From NCBI RefSeq assembly GCF_038237375.1, contig NZ_CP151273.1:1674001-1738000 (forward strand): a DNA stretch of 64,000 nt. Direction: 5' to 3'. Shown in pieces: positions 8,200 to 18,343 of this stretch. Each line of letters starts with the position of its first letter. Within the stretch, counting starts at the first letter, position 1. Source of the stretch: Alcaligenes sp. SDU_A2 (GTDB lineage: Bacteria > Pseudomonadota > Gammaproteobacteria > Burkholderiales > Burkholderiaceae_B). The translations under genes and the position numbers were made by a program. The notes beneath the pieces are model-generated. The model was not told the DNA's origin, made no database searches, and saw nothing but the letters and a program-made list of their open reading frames with translations.

Positions 8200-9099
8200 T
8201 CAGGATTTGCGTTCGCCACCCAGTACGCTGACCAGATCCGCGATCAGATTGGCCAGTTCGGATGTCATCAGCGTCATGTCGGCATCGAATATCTCGTCGT
8301 CGTTCACGGCGGTGACATCCTGTTTTTCGGTCAGTATGTCCAGAGGGCTGACGCGCTTGATGTCCAGTGCGTCGGTCAACACGAAGCTGATGCGTTCGGC
8401 CCAGGTCAGGGACAGGCGGGTACACTGCTTGCCGGCCTGCACGTGCTTGCGCACTTCGTCGATATCCACGCTTTGTTTGACATAACGAACGGCTGCGCCG
8501 CTGTCGCCGGTCGAGCGCAGTTCGGTGTCCTGGTCGATGGTGAAATTAGCGGGTGGGTCGTTGTCGATCAGCCAGGAGGTCATGACCGAAGCGGGCGACA
8601 GTTCCGTATACAGAGGCAGGGCCGGGAAAGGTTCTACGCTCTTGGCCAGCAGACCCAATACTTCGTCGCTCTTGGCGGTGGCGGCCGCATCAATGGCCAG
8701 CCAGTGATTGCGTGTGTCCAGCCAGACGCGGGTGTCGCGCGAGACGGCAAAGGCACGCGGCATCAGTTCGGTAATGACTTGCTCTTTGATTTCCTTCATC
8801 TGCTTGCGGCCGGGCTTGTAGCCTTGCTGCTCTTCGATGTCGCGGGCCTTTTCGCGGGCTACCTGATTGATGACAGTGGTGGGCAGCAGCTTTTTCTCGG
8901 CGCGCAGGGCAATCAGGTATTGACCTTCGATGGCGTGTACCAGGGCATCGTTATCACGTGGACTGACCCAGCCCAGGCTCAGCGGTTCCTGGCTGGAGCC
9001 GGGGGTGAAGCGGTGCTTGGCCAGGGCATTTTCCAGTTCCTGGGCGGAACAGGTCCAATCGGGGGAGAGACGGTAGATGCGTAGATTTTTAAACCACAT
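8200..9099 (-). CDS. rdgC: Recombination-associated protein RdgC
   Basis: 299 residues, the usual RdgC length, beginning MWFKNLRIYRLSPDW as typical family members do. RdgC forms a ring around double-stranded DNA and limits RecA activity. Here it lies in the same 5-kb region as recA. The frame is open for another 98 codons upstream, but that stretch is Arg/Pro/Cys-rich and unlike RdgC, so the start is set at Met-Trp-Phe. A 206-bp gap separates it from the transporter gene upstream on the same strand. A terminator follows. No strong Shine-Dalgarno was seen. Confidence 0.95.
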   Translation of the reverse strand: MWFKNLRIYRLSPDWTCSAQELENALAKHRFTPGSSQEPLSLGWVSPRDNDALVHAIEGQYLIALRAEKKLLPTTVINQVAREKARDIEEQQGYKPGRKQMKEIKEQVITELMPRAFAVSRDTRVWLDTRNHWLAIDAAATAKSDEVLGLLAKSVEPFPALPLYTELSPASVMTSWLIDNDPPANFTIDQDTELRSTGDSGAAVRYVKQSVDIDEVRKHVQAGKQCTRLSLTWAERISFVLTDALDIKRVSPLDILTEKQDVTAVNDDEIFDADMTLMTSELANLIADLVSVLGGERKS

Positions 9100-9305
9100 G
9101 GAGGCGAAGATAGTAAGCAGAAAAAGAGAAGGCTGCAGCCGGTTCCGGACGTGGGACCGGCGCAAGGCAAAGGATTGATTGTACGCGCAGATGCCGGGCA
9201 GCGCCCGCGCGCTTACCCGCTCTTGCATTTGCGGCACATGCCGCAGCGGGCCGCAGGTGGCCTGCCGGGGCAGTCGCCTCGCGCGGGCACGGAACGACCA
9301 TGTCC

Positions 9306-10994
9306 CTAGGCGTTGATGTCGTTGTGCCGGGTTTCGCGCACAAATGGCAGGCCGATCGCCACCGTCGCCAAGCAGATGATGATGGGATACCACAGGCCAT
9401 CGTAGATATTGCCCGAGGCGGCGATCATGGCAAAGGACAGAGGCGGCAAAAAGCCGCCGAACCAGCCGTTGCCGATGTGGTAGGGCAGGCTCATGGACGT
9501 GTAGCGGATGCGGATGGGAAACATTTCCACCAGCATGGCGGCGATGGGGCCGTAGACCATGGTGACCAGACCCACCAGGTAGGTCAGCAACAAAACCACC
9601 ATGACGCTATTGAGCTGCTGCGGATCGGCCCGCTCCGGGTAGCCGTGGTCGCGGATCGCCTGGGTCAGTTGCGCCTTCAGTTCCCGCGACTGGCGGGCGA
9701 ACTCGGCACGGCTCAGCGTGGCCCCCTCGAAAGAGTCGATGGTTTGAGTGCCTATCCGGACCTGCGCCACCTGACCGGCTGCGCCGGTTTCGTTGCTGTA
9801 GCTGACGGCGTAGCTGGCCATAAAGGATTTGACGATGTCGCAGGAGCTGGTGAACGAGTGGGTGCCAACGGGATTGAATTGGAAGGAACAGGCAGCCGGG
9901 TCGGCCACGACGACGACGGGGGATTGTTGTTGCGCCTGGACCAACGCGGGATTGGCAAAGTAGGCCAGACCCTTGAAGGCCGGATAGTAGGTCAGGGCGG
10001 CCAGCAGGCAGCCGGTCAGAATAATGGGTTTGCGTCCGATATGATCCGATAGCCAGCCGAACACGACAAACAGCGGGGTGGCCAGCAACAGGGCGATGGC
10101 CATCATGGTTTGGGCCTGGTTGGCCTCGATGGCTAAAGTCTGGGTGATGAAGAATAAGGCGTAAAACTGGCCGGTGTACCAGACCACGCCCTGGCCTGCG
10201 GCCAGGCCAAACAGCGCCACCAGGGCGATGCGTAAATTTTTCCAGCGTCCGAACGACTCCGTAATAGGGGCGCTGGACAGTCCGCCTTGCTCCTTGATGT
10301 GCTGAAAAGCGGGGGACTCTTTCAGGTTCATCCGTATCCAGACAGAAATGCCCAGGAGTACGACGGAAATCAGAAAGGGGATGCGCCAGCCCCAGGCCAC
10401 AAAGGCTTCTTCGCCCAATGCGTTGCGTATGCTCATGATGACCACCAGCGAGAGCAGCAGCCCCACCGAGGCCGTGGTCTGAATCCAACTGGTGTAGAAG
10501 CCGCGTCGGTGTTGGGGGGCGTGTTCGGCCACATAAGTGGCTGCGCCGCCGTATTCCCCTCCCAGGGCCAGGCCCTGCAACAGGCGCAGCACGATCAGCA
10601 TGATGGGAGCGGCAATGCCGATCGCTTCGTAGTTGGGCAGCACGCCGACCAGAAACGTCGACAGACCCATCAGCAAGATGGTGACCAGAAACGTATATTT
10701 GCGGCCTACACGGTCGCCGATGCGACCGAATAGCAGGGCCCCGAACGGCCGCACGGCAAAGCCGGCAGCAAATGCGAACAGCGCAAAAATAAAGCCGGCT
10801 GTCGGGTTCACGGCCGAAAAAAAATGTTGCGCCAAGATGGCGGCCAGGGAGCCGTACAGATAAAAGTCGTACCACTCGAACATGGTGCCCAACGAGGAGG
10901 CGAAGATGACCTTGCGACCCTGGGCATCCAGTTTGCCGTGCGGCTTGGCGTGGCTGCTGCTGTCAAAGGCGGTGCTGGCGATGGTGGGCGGCAT
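9306..10994 (-). CDS. MHS-family MFS transporter (metabolite:H+ symporter)
   Basis: 562 residues. It has the metabolite:H+ symporter hallmarks: GTMFEWYDFYLYG in helix 1, GRIGDRVGRK in the helix 2-3 loop and ALGGEYGGAATYVAEHAP in helix 5. Compared with short family members, an extra soluble segment of about 100 residues lies between later helices (roughly residues 345-460). It includes two Cys residues (ACSF and SSCDIV) that could form a disulfide outside the cytoplasm. Substrates of this group are organic acids, betaines and aromatic acids; this one cannot be predicted. It is the last gene of a regulator-kinase-transporter operon, 3 nt after the kinase stop. Confidence 0.92.
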   Translation of the reverse strand: MPPTIASTAFDSSSHAKPHGKLDAQGRKVIFASSLGTMFEWYDFYLYGSLAAILAQHFFSAVNPTAGFIFALFAFAAGFAVRPFGALLFGRIGDRVGRKYTFLVTILLMGLSTFLVGVLPNYEAIGIAAPIMLIVLRLLQGLALGGEYGGAATYVAEHAPQHRRGFYTSWIQTTASVGLLLSLVVIMSIRNALGEEAFVAWGWRIPFLISVVLLGISVWIRMNLKESPAFQHIKEQGGLSSAPITESFGRWKNLRIALVALFGLAAGQGVVWYTGQFYALFFITQTLAIEANQAQTMMAIALLLATPLFVVFGWLSDHIGRKPIILTGCLLAALTYYPAFKGLAYFANPALVQAQQQSPVVVVADPAACSFQFNPVGTHSFTSSCDIVKSFMASYAVSYSNETGAAGQVAQVRIGTQTIDSFEGATLSRAEFARQSRELKAQLTQAIRDHGYPERADPQQLNSVMVVLLLTYLVGLVTMVYGPIAAMLVEMFPIRIRYTSMSLPYHIGNGWFGGFLPPLSFAMIAASGNIYDGLWYPIIICLATVAIGLPFVRETRHNDINA

Positions 10995-10997
10995 GCG

Positions 10998-12476
10998 TCA
11001 CAGTCTCCGTGGCGGCGTTAGCGGGAAGCTGACCCGCAGGCGTGTGCCGCTGGCCTGGCCGGCGCTGGGCGGCAGAAAGGCAATAGTGGCACCATGAATG
11101 TCGGCGATCTCGCGCACGATGGCCAGACCCAGCCCGCTGCCGTCGGCCTGGCTGCCCATGATGCGATAGAAACGGTCGAAAACGCGCGCGTGGTGTTCGG
11201 GTGCGATGCCAGGCCCATTGTCTTCGACCTCCAGCCAGCCGTGGCTCTGGGTGCGGCCGGTGCGCAGCGTGACCCAACCGCCCGAAGGAGTGTAGATCAG
11301 CGCATTGTCCAGCAGATTGTTCAACAGCTCGCCCACCATGACACTGTCCGCTTGCAGCACGATGGGCCGGCCCGCGCTCTCCAGTCCCAGATCCAGCCCT
11401 AGCTGCAGGGCGCGCGGTACCCATTGGGACAGATGCTGCTCGGCCAGTGTGTTCAGCTCGATGGCCTGGGCGTTGGTGGCATGCAGTGCGTCGCTGCTCT
11501 CGGCGCGGGCCAGCGCCAGCATCTGGTTGACCAGCCGCGTCGCCCGCTGGGTGCCGCGTACCAGTTGGCGCAGACTGGCTTCGGTCTGGGCGGGGTCGCG
11601 CTCGCGCAGGGCGACTTCTGCCTGGGTGCGTATGCCTGCCAAAGGGGTTTTCAATTGGTGGGCGGCATTGGCCACGAAACGCCGCTGGGCGGCGGAAAAC
11701 TGTGCCTGGCGCTCCAGCAGGCCATTCATGGCATCGATCAAAGGCACGATTTCCGCCGGAGCCTGGTCGCTCTCGACGGGCGACAGATCCCCGGGGGCGC
11801 GGGCCCGCAGCCGGGCCTGCAGCAAGTTCAGTGGTTCCAGCCCGTGGGTCAGGCCCAGCCCGGCCAGCATGGCCGCCAGCGGCACCAGAATAAATTGCGG
11901 GGTCAGCATTCCGATCAGAATCTCGTGATGCAGAACCGAGCGGTGCTGGTTGGTTTCGGCCACAATGGTCAAAAACGGGGTGTTTTGCTTGTCCCGGCTG
12001 CCCCAGACATAGGCCAGCCGCATGCTTTGCCCAGCCATGACGACATCGCGGTAGCGCAGCAGATTGTTTTCGTAGTCCCAGTTTTCGGGCAGGGGCAGAT
12101 CGGCATTGCCGGCCAGGGGTGTGCCGTCGGCGTCCCGGATCTGCCAGAGCGTGGGGGCATCGCTGCCCTGGCGCAATATGGTGCTGGCGGACTCGGACAG
12201 GGAAACGGGGCCCAGCACATCCTGTTGGCTTAACTCCTGGCGCAGCAGGTCCAGGTGGCCGCGCAGGGTTCTGTCATAGGGCGAGTTGGCGATGTGCTGG
12301 GCGATGAAGTAGGTTATAACGATACCGACGGTCCACAGCAGAAAAAGCGGTCCGAAGATCCACAGCATGATTTTGTGGATAAGGGTGCGCTGAGGCGGCT
12401 TGGCGGATGACCGGCGCGAGAAGCGGGATCTGACGATCCGCTCCGTGCCGCCTTGGGGGGGAGGCGAAAAAGGCAT
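10998..12476 (-). CDS. Sensor histidine kinase, TctE-like
   Basis: 492 residues. TM1 is at about 36-58, followed by a periplasmic 2CSK_N-type sensor region (60-185), TM2 (about 190-212), HAMP-like linker, HisKA with His273 (FVANAAHQLKTPLAG) and HATPase_c with LLNNLLDNAL, DNGPGI and GSGLGLAIV. It would autophosphorylate and pass phosphate to the regulator encoded 10 nt upstream. TctE-type kinases commonly sense tri- and dicarboxylates. The partner transporter is MHS-type rather than TctCBA, so the ligand may differ. The first ~30 residues are Pro/Arg-rich, so the true start could be downstream. Confidence 0.92.
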   Translation of the reverse strand: MPFSPPPQGGTERIVRSRFSRRSSAKPPQRTLIHKIMLWIFGPLFLLWTVGIVITYFIAQHIANSPYDRTLRGHLDLLRQELSQQDVLGPVSLSESASTILRQGSDAPTLWQIRDADGTPLAGNADLPLPENWDYENNLLRYRDVVMAGQSMRLAYVWGSRDKQNTPFLTIVAETNQHRSVLHHEILIGMLTPQFILVPLAAMLAGLGLTHGLEPLNLLQARLRARAPGDLSPVESDQAPAEIVPLIDAMNGLLERQAQFSAAQRRFVANAAHQLKTPLAGIRTQAEVALRERDPAQTEASLRQLVRGTQRATRLVNQMLALARAESSDALHATNAQAIELNTLAEQHLSQWVPRALQLGLDLGLESAGRPIVLQADSVMVGELLNNLLDNALIYTPSGGWVTLRTGRTQSHGWLEVEDNGPGIAPEHHARVFDRFYRIMGSQADGSGLGLAIVREIADIHGATIAFLPPSAGQASGTRLRVSFPLTPPRRL

Positions 12477-12486
12477 GGGCGGGGGC

Positions 12487-13176
12487 TCAGGCCGGAGCGT
12501 CTTCGCGCAGCTTTTCCGGTTCCAGGCAGTAACCCAGTCCGCGCACCGTCATGATACGCACACCGCTGGGCTCCAGTTTTTTGCGCAGACGATGAATGTA
12601 GACCTCGATCGCATTCGGGGTGACTTCTTCGCCCCACTCGCACAGCAGGTCCACAAATTGGTTCTTGCTAATCATCCGGCCGCTGCGCGAGAGGAAAATT
12701 TCCAGCAGACTGGTTTCGCGTGCAGACAGCTCCAAGGGCTGGCTATCTATATAGGCGACCCGGCCTTTCAGGTCGAAACTCAAGCGTTTGTGCTGCAGCA
12801 GGGCGCTGCTGGTGCCGGTGCTGCGACGGGTCAGGGCACGCACACGGGCTTCCAGTTCGGTCAGGGCAAAGGGCTTGGACATGTAGTCGTCGGCGCCCAG
12901 ATCCAGTCCGCGCACGCGCTGCTCGACCGTATCACTGGCGGTCAGGATCAGTACCGGCAGGCTGTCCTGACGCTGGCGTATGGATTGCAGCACCGCCAGC
13001 CCAGGTTTTTTGGGCAGGTCCAGATCCAGGATGAGCAGATCGAAGCTTTGCAACTGCAGGGCGGAGTCGGCGCTTTCGCCGTCATGCACGACATCGACGG
13101 CGTACCCTTCGTAGCGCAGGGAACGGGAAAGTCCATCCGCGAGGATGCTGTCGTCTTCAGCTATGAGTATGCGCAT
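12487..13176 (-). CDS. OmpR/PhoB-type response regulator, TctD-like
   Basis: 229 residues. The receiver domain has acidic residues AEDDS near the N-terminus, Asp51 as phosphoacceptor (LLILDLDLP) and Lys in SKPFA. The C-terminal winged helix has LSARETSLLEIFL and NAIEVYIHRLRKKL. It is the first gene of the operon with its kinase and an MHS transporter, so it probably activates uptake of one substrate. It is divergent from recA across 206 bp. Confidence 0.94.
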   Translation of the reverse strand: MRILIAEDDSILADGLSRSLRYEGYAVDVVHDGESADSALQLQSFDLLILDLDLPKKPGLAVLQSIRQRQDSLPVLILTASDTVEQRVRGLDLGADDYMSKPFALTELEARVRALTRRSTGTSSALLQHKRLSFDLKGRVAYIDSQPLELSARETSLLEIFLSRSGRMISKNQFVDLLCEWGEEVTPNAIEVYIHRLRKKLEPSGVRIMTVRGLGYCLEPEKLREDAPA

Positions 13177-13283
13177 GACCCTAGTTAAATCCGTGTTTTA
13201 AAAGCCGTTTCATATTGTGGCACAGGGCCTGCGCTGTGGTCAGTAGGGGATAACGATGGAGCCGATCACGCTTTTGTGGATGT

Positions 13284-13305
13284 CTGTTTATATATACAGT
13301 ATAAT
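13284..13305 (+). promoter_or_regulatory. LexA (SOS) box and -10 element of recA
   Basis: CTGTTTATATATACAG (13284-13299) matches the LexA consensus CTGT-N8-ACAG, including the alternating TA core. It abuts TATAAT (13300-13305), so LexA binding would block RNA polymerase. No good -35 hexamer was found at 16-18 bp. Confidence 0.9.
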
Positions 13306-13382
13306 TTGATGCAATAATTAGGCTTGGATTTAATTGCCGTGCCTGCGCCATCGTGGCGCAATTCCATAGTCAAGGATTCTTC

Positions 13383-14456
13383 ATGGACGACAAAAACAGC
13401 AAAGCAGTGGCCTCGGAACGCTCCAAAGCATTGGCGGCCGCCCTGACGCAGATCGAAAAGCAGTTTGGTAAAGGCTCCATCATGCGTTATGGCGACGACA
13501 ACGTGGAACACGACATCCAAGTCGTCTCCACCGGGTCCTTGGGCCTGGATGTCGCCCTGGGTGTCGGCGGCTTGCCACGAGGGCGCGTCATCGAAATCTA
13601 TGGTCCGGAATCCTCGGGCAAGACCACGCTGACTTTGCAGGTCATTGCCGAAATGCAGAAAATCAAGGGTACGTGCGCCTTTATCGACGCCGAACACGCC
13701 CTGGATGTCCAGTACGCGCAAAAGCTGGGCGTTAATCTGGCCGATCTGCTTATTTCCCAGCCCGATACCGGCGAGCAGGCCCTGGAAATCACCGAAGCCC
13801 TGGTGCGCTCCGGTTCGGTAGACCTGATCGTTATCGACTCGGTCGCCGCCCTGACACCCAAGGCCGAAATCGAGGGCGATATGGGCGATGCCTTGCCCGG
13901 CCTGCAGGCCCGCCTGATGAGCCAGGCCCTGCGCAAGCTGACCGCCACCATCAAACGCGCCAACTGCATGGTCATCTTCATCAACCAGATCCGTATGAAG
14001 ATCGGCGTCATGTTCGGCAATCCCGAAACCACCACGGGCGGCAATGCGCTTAAATTCTATTCGTCTGTGCGCCTGGATATACGCCGCATTGGTTCCATCA
14101 AGCGTGGCGACGAAATCGTGGGCAACGAGACACGCGTCAAGGTCGTCAAGAACAAAGTTGCGCCCCCCTTCAAACAGACCGAATTCGACATCATGTACGG
14201 CAGCGGCATTTCGCGCGAAGGCGAAATCATTGATCTGGGCGTGCAGGCCGGCGTGGTGGACAAAGCCGGTGCCTGGTATAGCTACGATGGCAACCGCATC
14301 GGCCAGGGCAAGGACAATGTGCGTGAATTCCTGAAAGAGCGTCCTGAACTGGCGCGGGAAATCGAAAACAAAGTACGCGAAAAATTAGGCGTGGCTCCTA
14401 TGGCCGCTATGGAGCGCGCAGCCGCCGCTCCTGTTGCGCCTGAAGGCGACGCTTGA
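13383..14456 (+). CDS. recA: Recombinase A
   Basis: 357 residues. It has Walker [10 protein letters not shown], the [10 protein letters not shown] Walker B strand, the [12 protein letters not shown] segment and the [12 protein letters not shown] motif. RecA forms filaments on single-stranded DNA, exchanges strands and triggers LexA self-cleavage. The start at 13383 (MDDKNSK) follows AAGGA at 13372-13376; an in-frame codon 30 nt upstream lacks such a site. It is under the LexA box at 13284 and its stop overlaps the TTG start of recX. Confidence 0.98.
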   Translation: MDDKNSKAVASERSKALAAALTQIEKQFGKGSIMRYGDDNVEHDIQVVSTGSLGLDVALGVGGLPRGRVIEIYGPESSGKTTLTLQVIAEMQKIKGTCAFIDAEHALDVQYAQKLGVNLADLLISQPDTGEQALEITEALVRSGSVDLIVIDSVAALTPKAEIEGDMGDALPGLQARLMSQALRKLTATIKRANCMVIFINQIRMKIGVMFGNPETTTGGNALKFYSSVRLDIRRIGSIKRGDEIVGNETRVKVVKNKVAPPFKQTEFDIMYGSGISREGEIIDLGVQAGVVDKAGAWYSYDGNRIGQGKDNVREFLKERPELAREIENKVREKLGVAPMAAMERAAAAPVAPEGDA

Positions 14457-15094
14457 TTTTGCCCGGTGGGTTCGACGACGAACCCTTTGAAACCGATCCG
14501 CAGGAAGTCCAGGAGCGTCGGCAACGCCGGCGCTCCAATGCGGCTGCCCTGTCGGCCGGGCAGCAGGGGCAGCCCGGCGGCGATGCGGAATTTGAATCGG
14601 ATTTTGCTGCGGATGACAAGGTCGCGACTGGGGCATCGCCCAAGCGTGCGGGGCCATCGCTCAAGGCCAGGGCCCTGAATTATTTGTCCAGGCGCGAATA
14701 CTCACGTCTGGAACTGGGGCGCAAGCTGGCTGCGCACGCCGACAGCCCGGAACAAGTCGCCTCCTTGCTCGACGAACTGGCGGCCCAGAAGTGGCTGTCC
14801 GATGAACGGTTTGCGCAAAGTTTGGTCAACCGTCGTTCGGCCCGAGTCGGGGCCCGCGTCATTTTGCAAGAACTGCGTCAGCATGGGCTGGATGCCGGCC
14901 AGACTGACATCATCAAGGAAGAATTGGCTGCTACCGAATTGGAGCGCGCCAAACAAGTCTGGGCCAAAAAGTTTAACGCCCCCCCCGAGGACGCCCGCGC
15001 CTACGCCAAACAATATCGTTTCATGGCCAGTCGGGGTTTTTCCAGTCGCATCCTGCAGCAAATCTTGGGCGAATGGGAAGACGGGGCTGTTTAG
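14453..15094 (+). CDS. recX: Regulatory protein RecX
   Basis: 213 residues. The C-terminal ~145 residues are RecX three-helix repeats ([55 protein letters not shown]). The N-terminal ~65 residues are a charged low-complexity extension absent from shorter RecX proteins. RecX inhibits RecA filament growth. The TTG start at 14453 overlaps the recA TGA (TTGA) and is preceded by GAAGGCGA, so translation is coupled to recA and the pair shares SOS control. Confidence 0.93.
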   Translation: MILPGGFDDEPFETDPQEVQERRQRRRSNAAALSAGQQGQPGGDAEFESDFAADDKVATGASPKRAGPSLKARALNYLSRREYSRLELGRKLAAHADSPEQVASLLDELAAQKWLSDERFAQSLVNRRSARVGARVILQELRQHGLDAGQTDIIKEELAATELERAKQVWAKKFNAPPEDARAYAKQYRFMASRGFSSRILQQILGEWEDGAV

Positions 15095-15191
15095 TCAATG
15101 TTCCAGTGACTCAGCCGTTTTTCAATAGGGTTCACGGCCCGCTTTGCGTCCCGATGTGTTCCTTGCGTGCCAGGTACAAGGCCGCCGACCC

Positions 15192-16112
15192 TTAGCCTTG
15201 CGCTTGGCTGATTCCTTGCAAGGTCTGGAAGCTGGTGTCACGGGCTTGTTTTAAAAAGGCCTGGACATAATCGGCCTGTAAATCTTCTTTGCGCACGGCA
15301 GCGTACAGGGTGCGCCACACCCCGTGCTCCCCCAGTCTGCATGTGCGCAACAAACCTTGATTCAGAAACTCGGTCAGCGCCCAGTTTGGCAGAGCCGTCA
15401 CGCCGCGCTGGCTGGCGACCAGTTGCACAATCATGGGTGTCAGTTCCGCCTGTCGGACGGCGGCCGGCTCTATATCGGCGGGCTCCAGAAACTGCGTGAA
15501 TATATCCAGGCGGCTGCGTTCCACAGGGTAGGTAATCAGAGTCTGATCGGCCAGTTGCAGGGGCTCGATATAGCGATACTGGGCCAGGGGGTGCTGGCTG
15601 GCCACGGCCAGGGCCAATTCGTAGCGAAACAAGGGCGCGTAATGGACATCGTCGCTGTTCTGCGGGTCGGACGTAATCACCACATCCAGATCGCCGCGCA
15701 ACAGTGCAGGTAGCGGTGCGAACGAAAATGCAGCGGACAGATCCAGGGTGACATCGGGCCACTGTTGGCGAAAAGCATCCAGCGTCGGCATCAGCCATTG
15801 AAAACAAGAGTGGCAATCAATAGCCACATGCAAGCGTCCAGTACGCCCGGCCGCCAGCCGCTGCAGGTCGCGTTCGGTCGCGCGCACGCGCGGCAGGACT
15901 TCGTCGGCCAGAGTCAGTATGCGCAGCGCGGCGGTGGTCAGTCGGGCAGGGCGGGTGCGTCGGTTCAATAATTGCACCTGTAGCCGCGTTTCCAGGTCGC
16001 GCAACTGATGGGATAGGGCGGATTGCGTGACGTGCAGGCGTTCGGCGGCCTCTTGCAGGCTGCCGCTGTCGCGGATGGCGCTCAGCGTTTCCATATGACG
16101 AATTTCAAGCAT
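15192..16112 (-). CDS. metR: LysR-type regulator MetR
   Basis: 306 residues. The N-terminal winged helix (HMETLSAIRDSGSLQEAAER, then TQSALSHQLRDLETRL) and effector domain match MetR closely, including the IDCHSCFQWLMPTL segment, DLDVVITSD, YPVERSRLDIF and TLYAAVRKEDLQ. MetR activates methionine-synthesis genes (metE, metH) with homocysteine as coeffector. No met gene is adjacent in the window. An inverted repeat upstream (16144-16160) could be its own site. The gene is convergent with recX across 97 bp holding nothing notable. Confidence 0.93.
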   Translation of the reverse strand: MLEIRHMETLSAIRDSGSLQEAAERLHVTQSALSHQLRDLETRLQVQLLNRRTRPARLTTAALRILTLADEVLPRVRATERDLQRLAAGRTGRLHVAIDCHSCFQWLMPTLDAFRQQWPDVTLDLSAAFSFAPLPALLRGDLDVVITSDPQNSDDVHYAPLFRYELALAVASQHPLAQYRYIEPLQLADQTLITYPVERSRLDIFTQFLEPADIEPAAVRQAELTPMIVQLVASQRGVTALPNWALTEFLNQGLLRTCRLGEHGVWRTLYAAVRKEDLQADYVQAFLKQARDTSFQTLQGISQAQG

Positions 16113-16503
16113 GATGAATAAAACTCATGATTAGCATGGTGCATTTGATTTTTTTTCAAATAATTGTACAGGCACAATTCAGACCAAGAATCAGAAGCCT
16201 GCCTTCCATCATTCCGGTTTATCCAGGTCGATGAGTCCGCCTTTCGTGAAGGCCTGCCCTTGCGGCAATGGATGCAGATGTGGTCCCGATGGAAGCGGTG
16301 CGCTCTATTATGCTGTTGCTGGATGCTTTCGCGCGTGTCGATTATTCCAATGCTATCGGCCCGGGCGCGTCGGCCTGTGGCCGGGCCTAGGGGCCGGCAG
16401 TCGGGCAGAACCAGTGGTGTCACGAATATGCAAGGCGCTGATACGTAGAATACGAGGTGCGTTATACTTAGTCGGTTTAAACCTTGCGCCCTTGAACGTA
16501 TCA
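16113..16503. other. 391-bp gene-free interval between metR and DUF2889 gene
   Basis: It holds the divergent control regions. An AT-rich inverted repeat (TTTGA at 16144-16148, TCAAA at 16156-16160, separated by seven T) lies 32 bp upstream of metR and resembles the TGAA-N5-TTCA MetR site only loosely. A GC-rich stem (16358-16364 with 16381-16387) has no T run. TATACT near 16461 could be a -10 for the DUF2889 gene. A 40-codon ORF (16268-16390) is too weak to call. Confidence 0.5.
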
Positions 16504-17082
16504 ATGCCTTTGCCCAAGACGTCCGTCGCCCGTGAACCGCTGCATACTCGCACCATCAAGGTGGAGTCGTTCGCTCGGGAAGATGGCCTATGGGATCTGG
16601 AAGCCGAGCTGGTCGATTTGAAATCCTACGATTTCCCCATCCGCCACGGCCAGATCCACAAGGCGGGTGATCCCGTTCATCATATGCACCTGCGCATCAC
16701 CATCGATAGCGACTTCACCATCACGGATGCCTTGGCCGTGTACGATGCCGCGCCTTATGGTCAGGACTGCGCCTCCATTGCGCCTGCCTATCGGCAATTG
16801 GTGGGTCTGAATCTTCTGAAGCAGTTTCGCCAGCGGGTCAAGGAGCGTCTGGCGCGCTCGGCCGGCTGTACTCATTTGAGCGAGCTGGCCCAGGTTCTGC
16901 CCACCGCCGCGGTGCAGACGATGGCGGGGCGGCGGCGCAGCAGTGGCGAATCGGAAATCCATCGTACCGACAAACAGCCTTTCCATCTGGATGGTTGTCA
17001 TGCCTTGCGTCTGGGCGGTCCGGTGGTCAAGGAGTTCTATCCGGTCTGGTACAGGCCGGATACGCAGGCCGGGGGTTCATAG
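16504..17082 (+). CDS. DUF2889 domain-containing protein
   Basis: 192 residues. It matches the DUF2889 pattern: an N-terminal REPLHTRTIKVESFAREDGLWDLEAEL-type strand pair, VHHMHLRITID, the middle CASIAPAYRQLVGLNLLKQF helix with a conserved Cys, and CTHLSEL. Function is unknown. Homologues in Burkholderiales commonly sit beside sucC, as here (79 bp upstream). The start at 16504 (MPLPKTSV) is chosen because the open frame upstream is unlike the family. Confidence 0.85.
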   Translation: MPLPKTSVAREPLHTRTIKVESFAREDGLWDLEAELVDLKSYDFPIRHGQIHKAGDPVHHMHLRITIDSDFTITDALAVYDAAPYGQDCASIAPAYRQLVGLNLLKQFRQRVKERLARSAGCTHLSELAQVLPTAAVQTMAGRRRSSGESEIHRTDKQPFHLDGCHALRLGGPVVKEFYPVWYRPDTQAGGS

Positions 17083-17161
17083 TTTCTGGTTTGTTCAGGT
17101 CCCGGGTTCAGGCCCAGGGTTCCTGCTTTTTTTATTGTGTTTTTAGACTGACAGGTATCAC

Positions 17162-18322
17162 ATGAAAATTCACGAATATCAGGGCAAGTCGCTGCTAAAG
17201 CAGTTTGGCGTTGCCGTGCCGCGCGGAATTCCTGCCTTCTCCGTCGACGAGGCGGTGGCTGCCGCACAGGAGCTGGGTGGCTCCGTGTGGGTGGTAAAGG
17301 CGCAGATCCACGCCGGTGGCCGTGGCAAGGGCGGTGGCGTCAAGCTGGCCCGTTCCATCGACGAAGTGCGCCAGTTGGCCTCGGAAATCCTGGGCATGCA
17401 ACTGATCACGCACCAGACCGGCCCTGAAGGCCAGAAAGTGGGCCGCCTGCTGATCGAAGAAGGCGCGGACATCCAGAAAGAATACTACGTCGGCATCGTG
17501 ACCGACCGTGCTACCCAGCGCGTTGCCGTGATGGCTTCCCGCGAAGGCGGCATGGAAATCGAAGAAGTGGCCGAGCGCAACCCCGACGCCATTCTGAAAG
17601 AATTCGTGGACCCCGCTCTTGGCCTGACCAACGAGCAAGCCACCAAGCTGGCTCGCGGTATTGGCGTGCCTGATGCTTCCATCGAAAAAGCCGTTGCTGA
17701 ATTCCAGAAGCTGTACAAGTGCTACACCGAAACCGACGCTGAACTGGCCGAGATCAACCCGCTGATCCTGACCGGCTCGGGTGATATCATCGCTTTGGAC
17801 GCCAAGTTCAATTTTGATAGCAACGCCTTGTTCCGTCATCCCGATATCGTCGCTTTCCGCGACCTGGCCGAAGAAGATCCGGCCGAAGTCGAAGCCAGCA
17901 AGTACGATCTGGCCTACATCCAGCTGGACGGTAATATCGGCTGCCTGGTCAACGGTGCCGGCCTGGCCATGGCCACGATGGACACGATCAAGCTGTTTGG
18001 CGGCGAACCTGCCAACTTCCTGGACGTGGGCGGCGGCGCAACGGCTGAAAAAGTCACCGAAGCCTTCAAGATCATGCTGGCCAACAAGGGCGTCAAAGCC
18101 ATTCTGGTCAACATCTTTGGCGGCATCATGCGTTGCGACGTCATCGCCGAAGGCGTGATTGCTGCGTGCAAGGCCGTCAACCTGAACGTGCCGCTGGTCG
18201 TGCGCATGAAAGGTACCAACGAAGAGCTGGGCAAGAAGATGCTGGCCGATTCCGGTCTGCCCATCATCAGCGCTGACACCATGGCCGAAGCCGCGACCGC
18301 TGTTGTCGCCGCCGCCAAGTAA
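17162..18322 (+). CDS. sucC: Succinyl-CoA synthetase beta subunit
   Basis: 386 residues, the standard length. N-terminal [17 protein letters not shown] begins an ATP-grasp domain with the Gly-rich [10 protein letters not shown] loop. The C-terminal CoA-ligase domain includes [11 protein letters not shown] and [15 protein letters not shown]. It carries the nucleotide and succinate sites of the TCA-cycle enzyme that makes ATP or GTP from succinyl-CoA. It is followed after 21 nt by sucD. Confidence 0.98.
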   Translation: MKIHEYQGKSLLKQFGVAVPRGIPAFSVDEAVAAAQELGGSVWVVKAQIHAGGRGKGGGVKLARSIDEVRQLASEILGMQLITHQTGPEGQKVGRLLIEEGADIQKEYYVGIVTDRATQRVAVMASREGGMEIEEVAERNPDAILKEFVDPALGLTNEQATKLARGIGVPDASIEKAVAEFQKLYKCYTETDAELAEINPLILTGSGDIIALDAKFNFDSNALFRHPDIVAFRDLAEEDPAEVEASKYDLAYIQLDGNIGCLVNGAGLAMATMDTIKLFGGEPANFLDVGGGATAEKVTEAFKIMLANKGVKAILVNIFGGIMRCDVIAEGVIAACKAVNLNVPLVVRMKGTNEELGKKMLADSGLPIISADTMAEAATAVVAAAK

Positions 18323-18343
18323 GAACAGGTTAAGGATTAGCAA

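Noticed and set aside
9213-9290. 25-codon minus-strand ORF ending Cys-Gly-Met-Cys-Arg-Lys-Cys-Lys-Ser-Gly between the MHS transporter and rdgC
   Set aside because: The Cys spacing is suggestive of a small zinc protein, but the GTG start lacks a ribosome binding site and the ORF is too short to support.
16268-16390. 40-codon ORF upstream of the DUF2889 gene
   Set aside because: The codon use looks plausible, but there is no clear ribosome binding site and no recognisable product. It could be a remnant of a longer gene.
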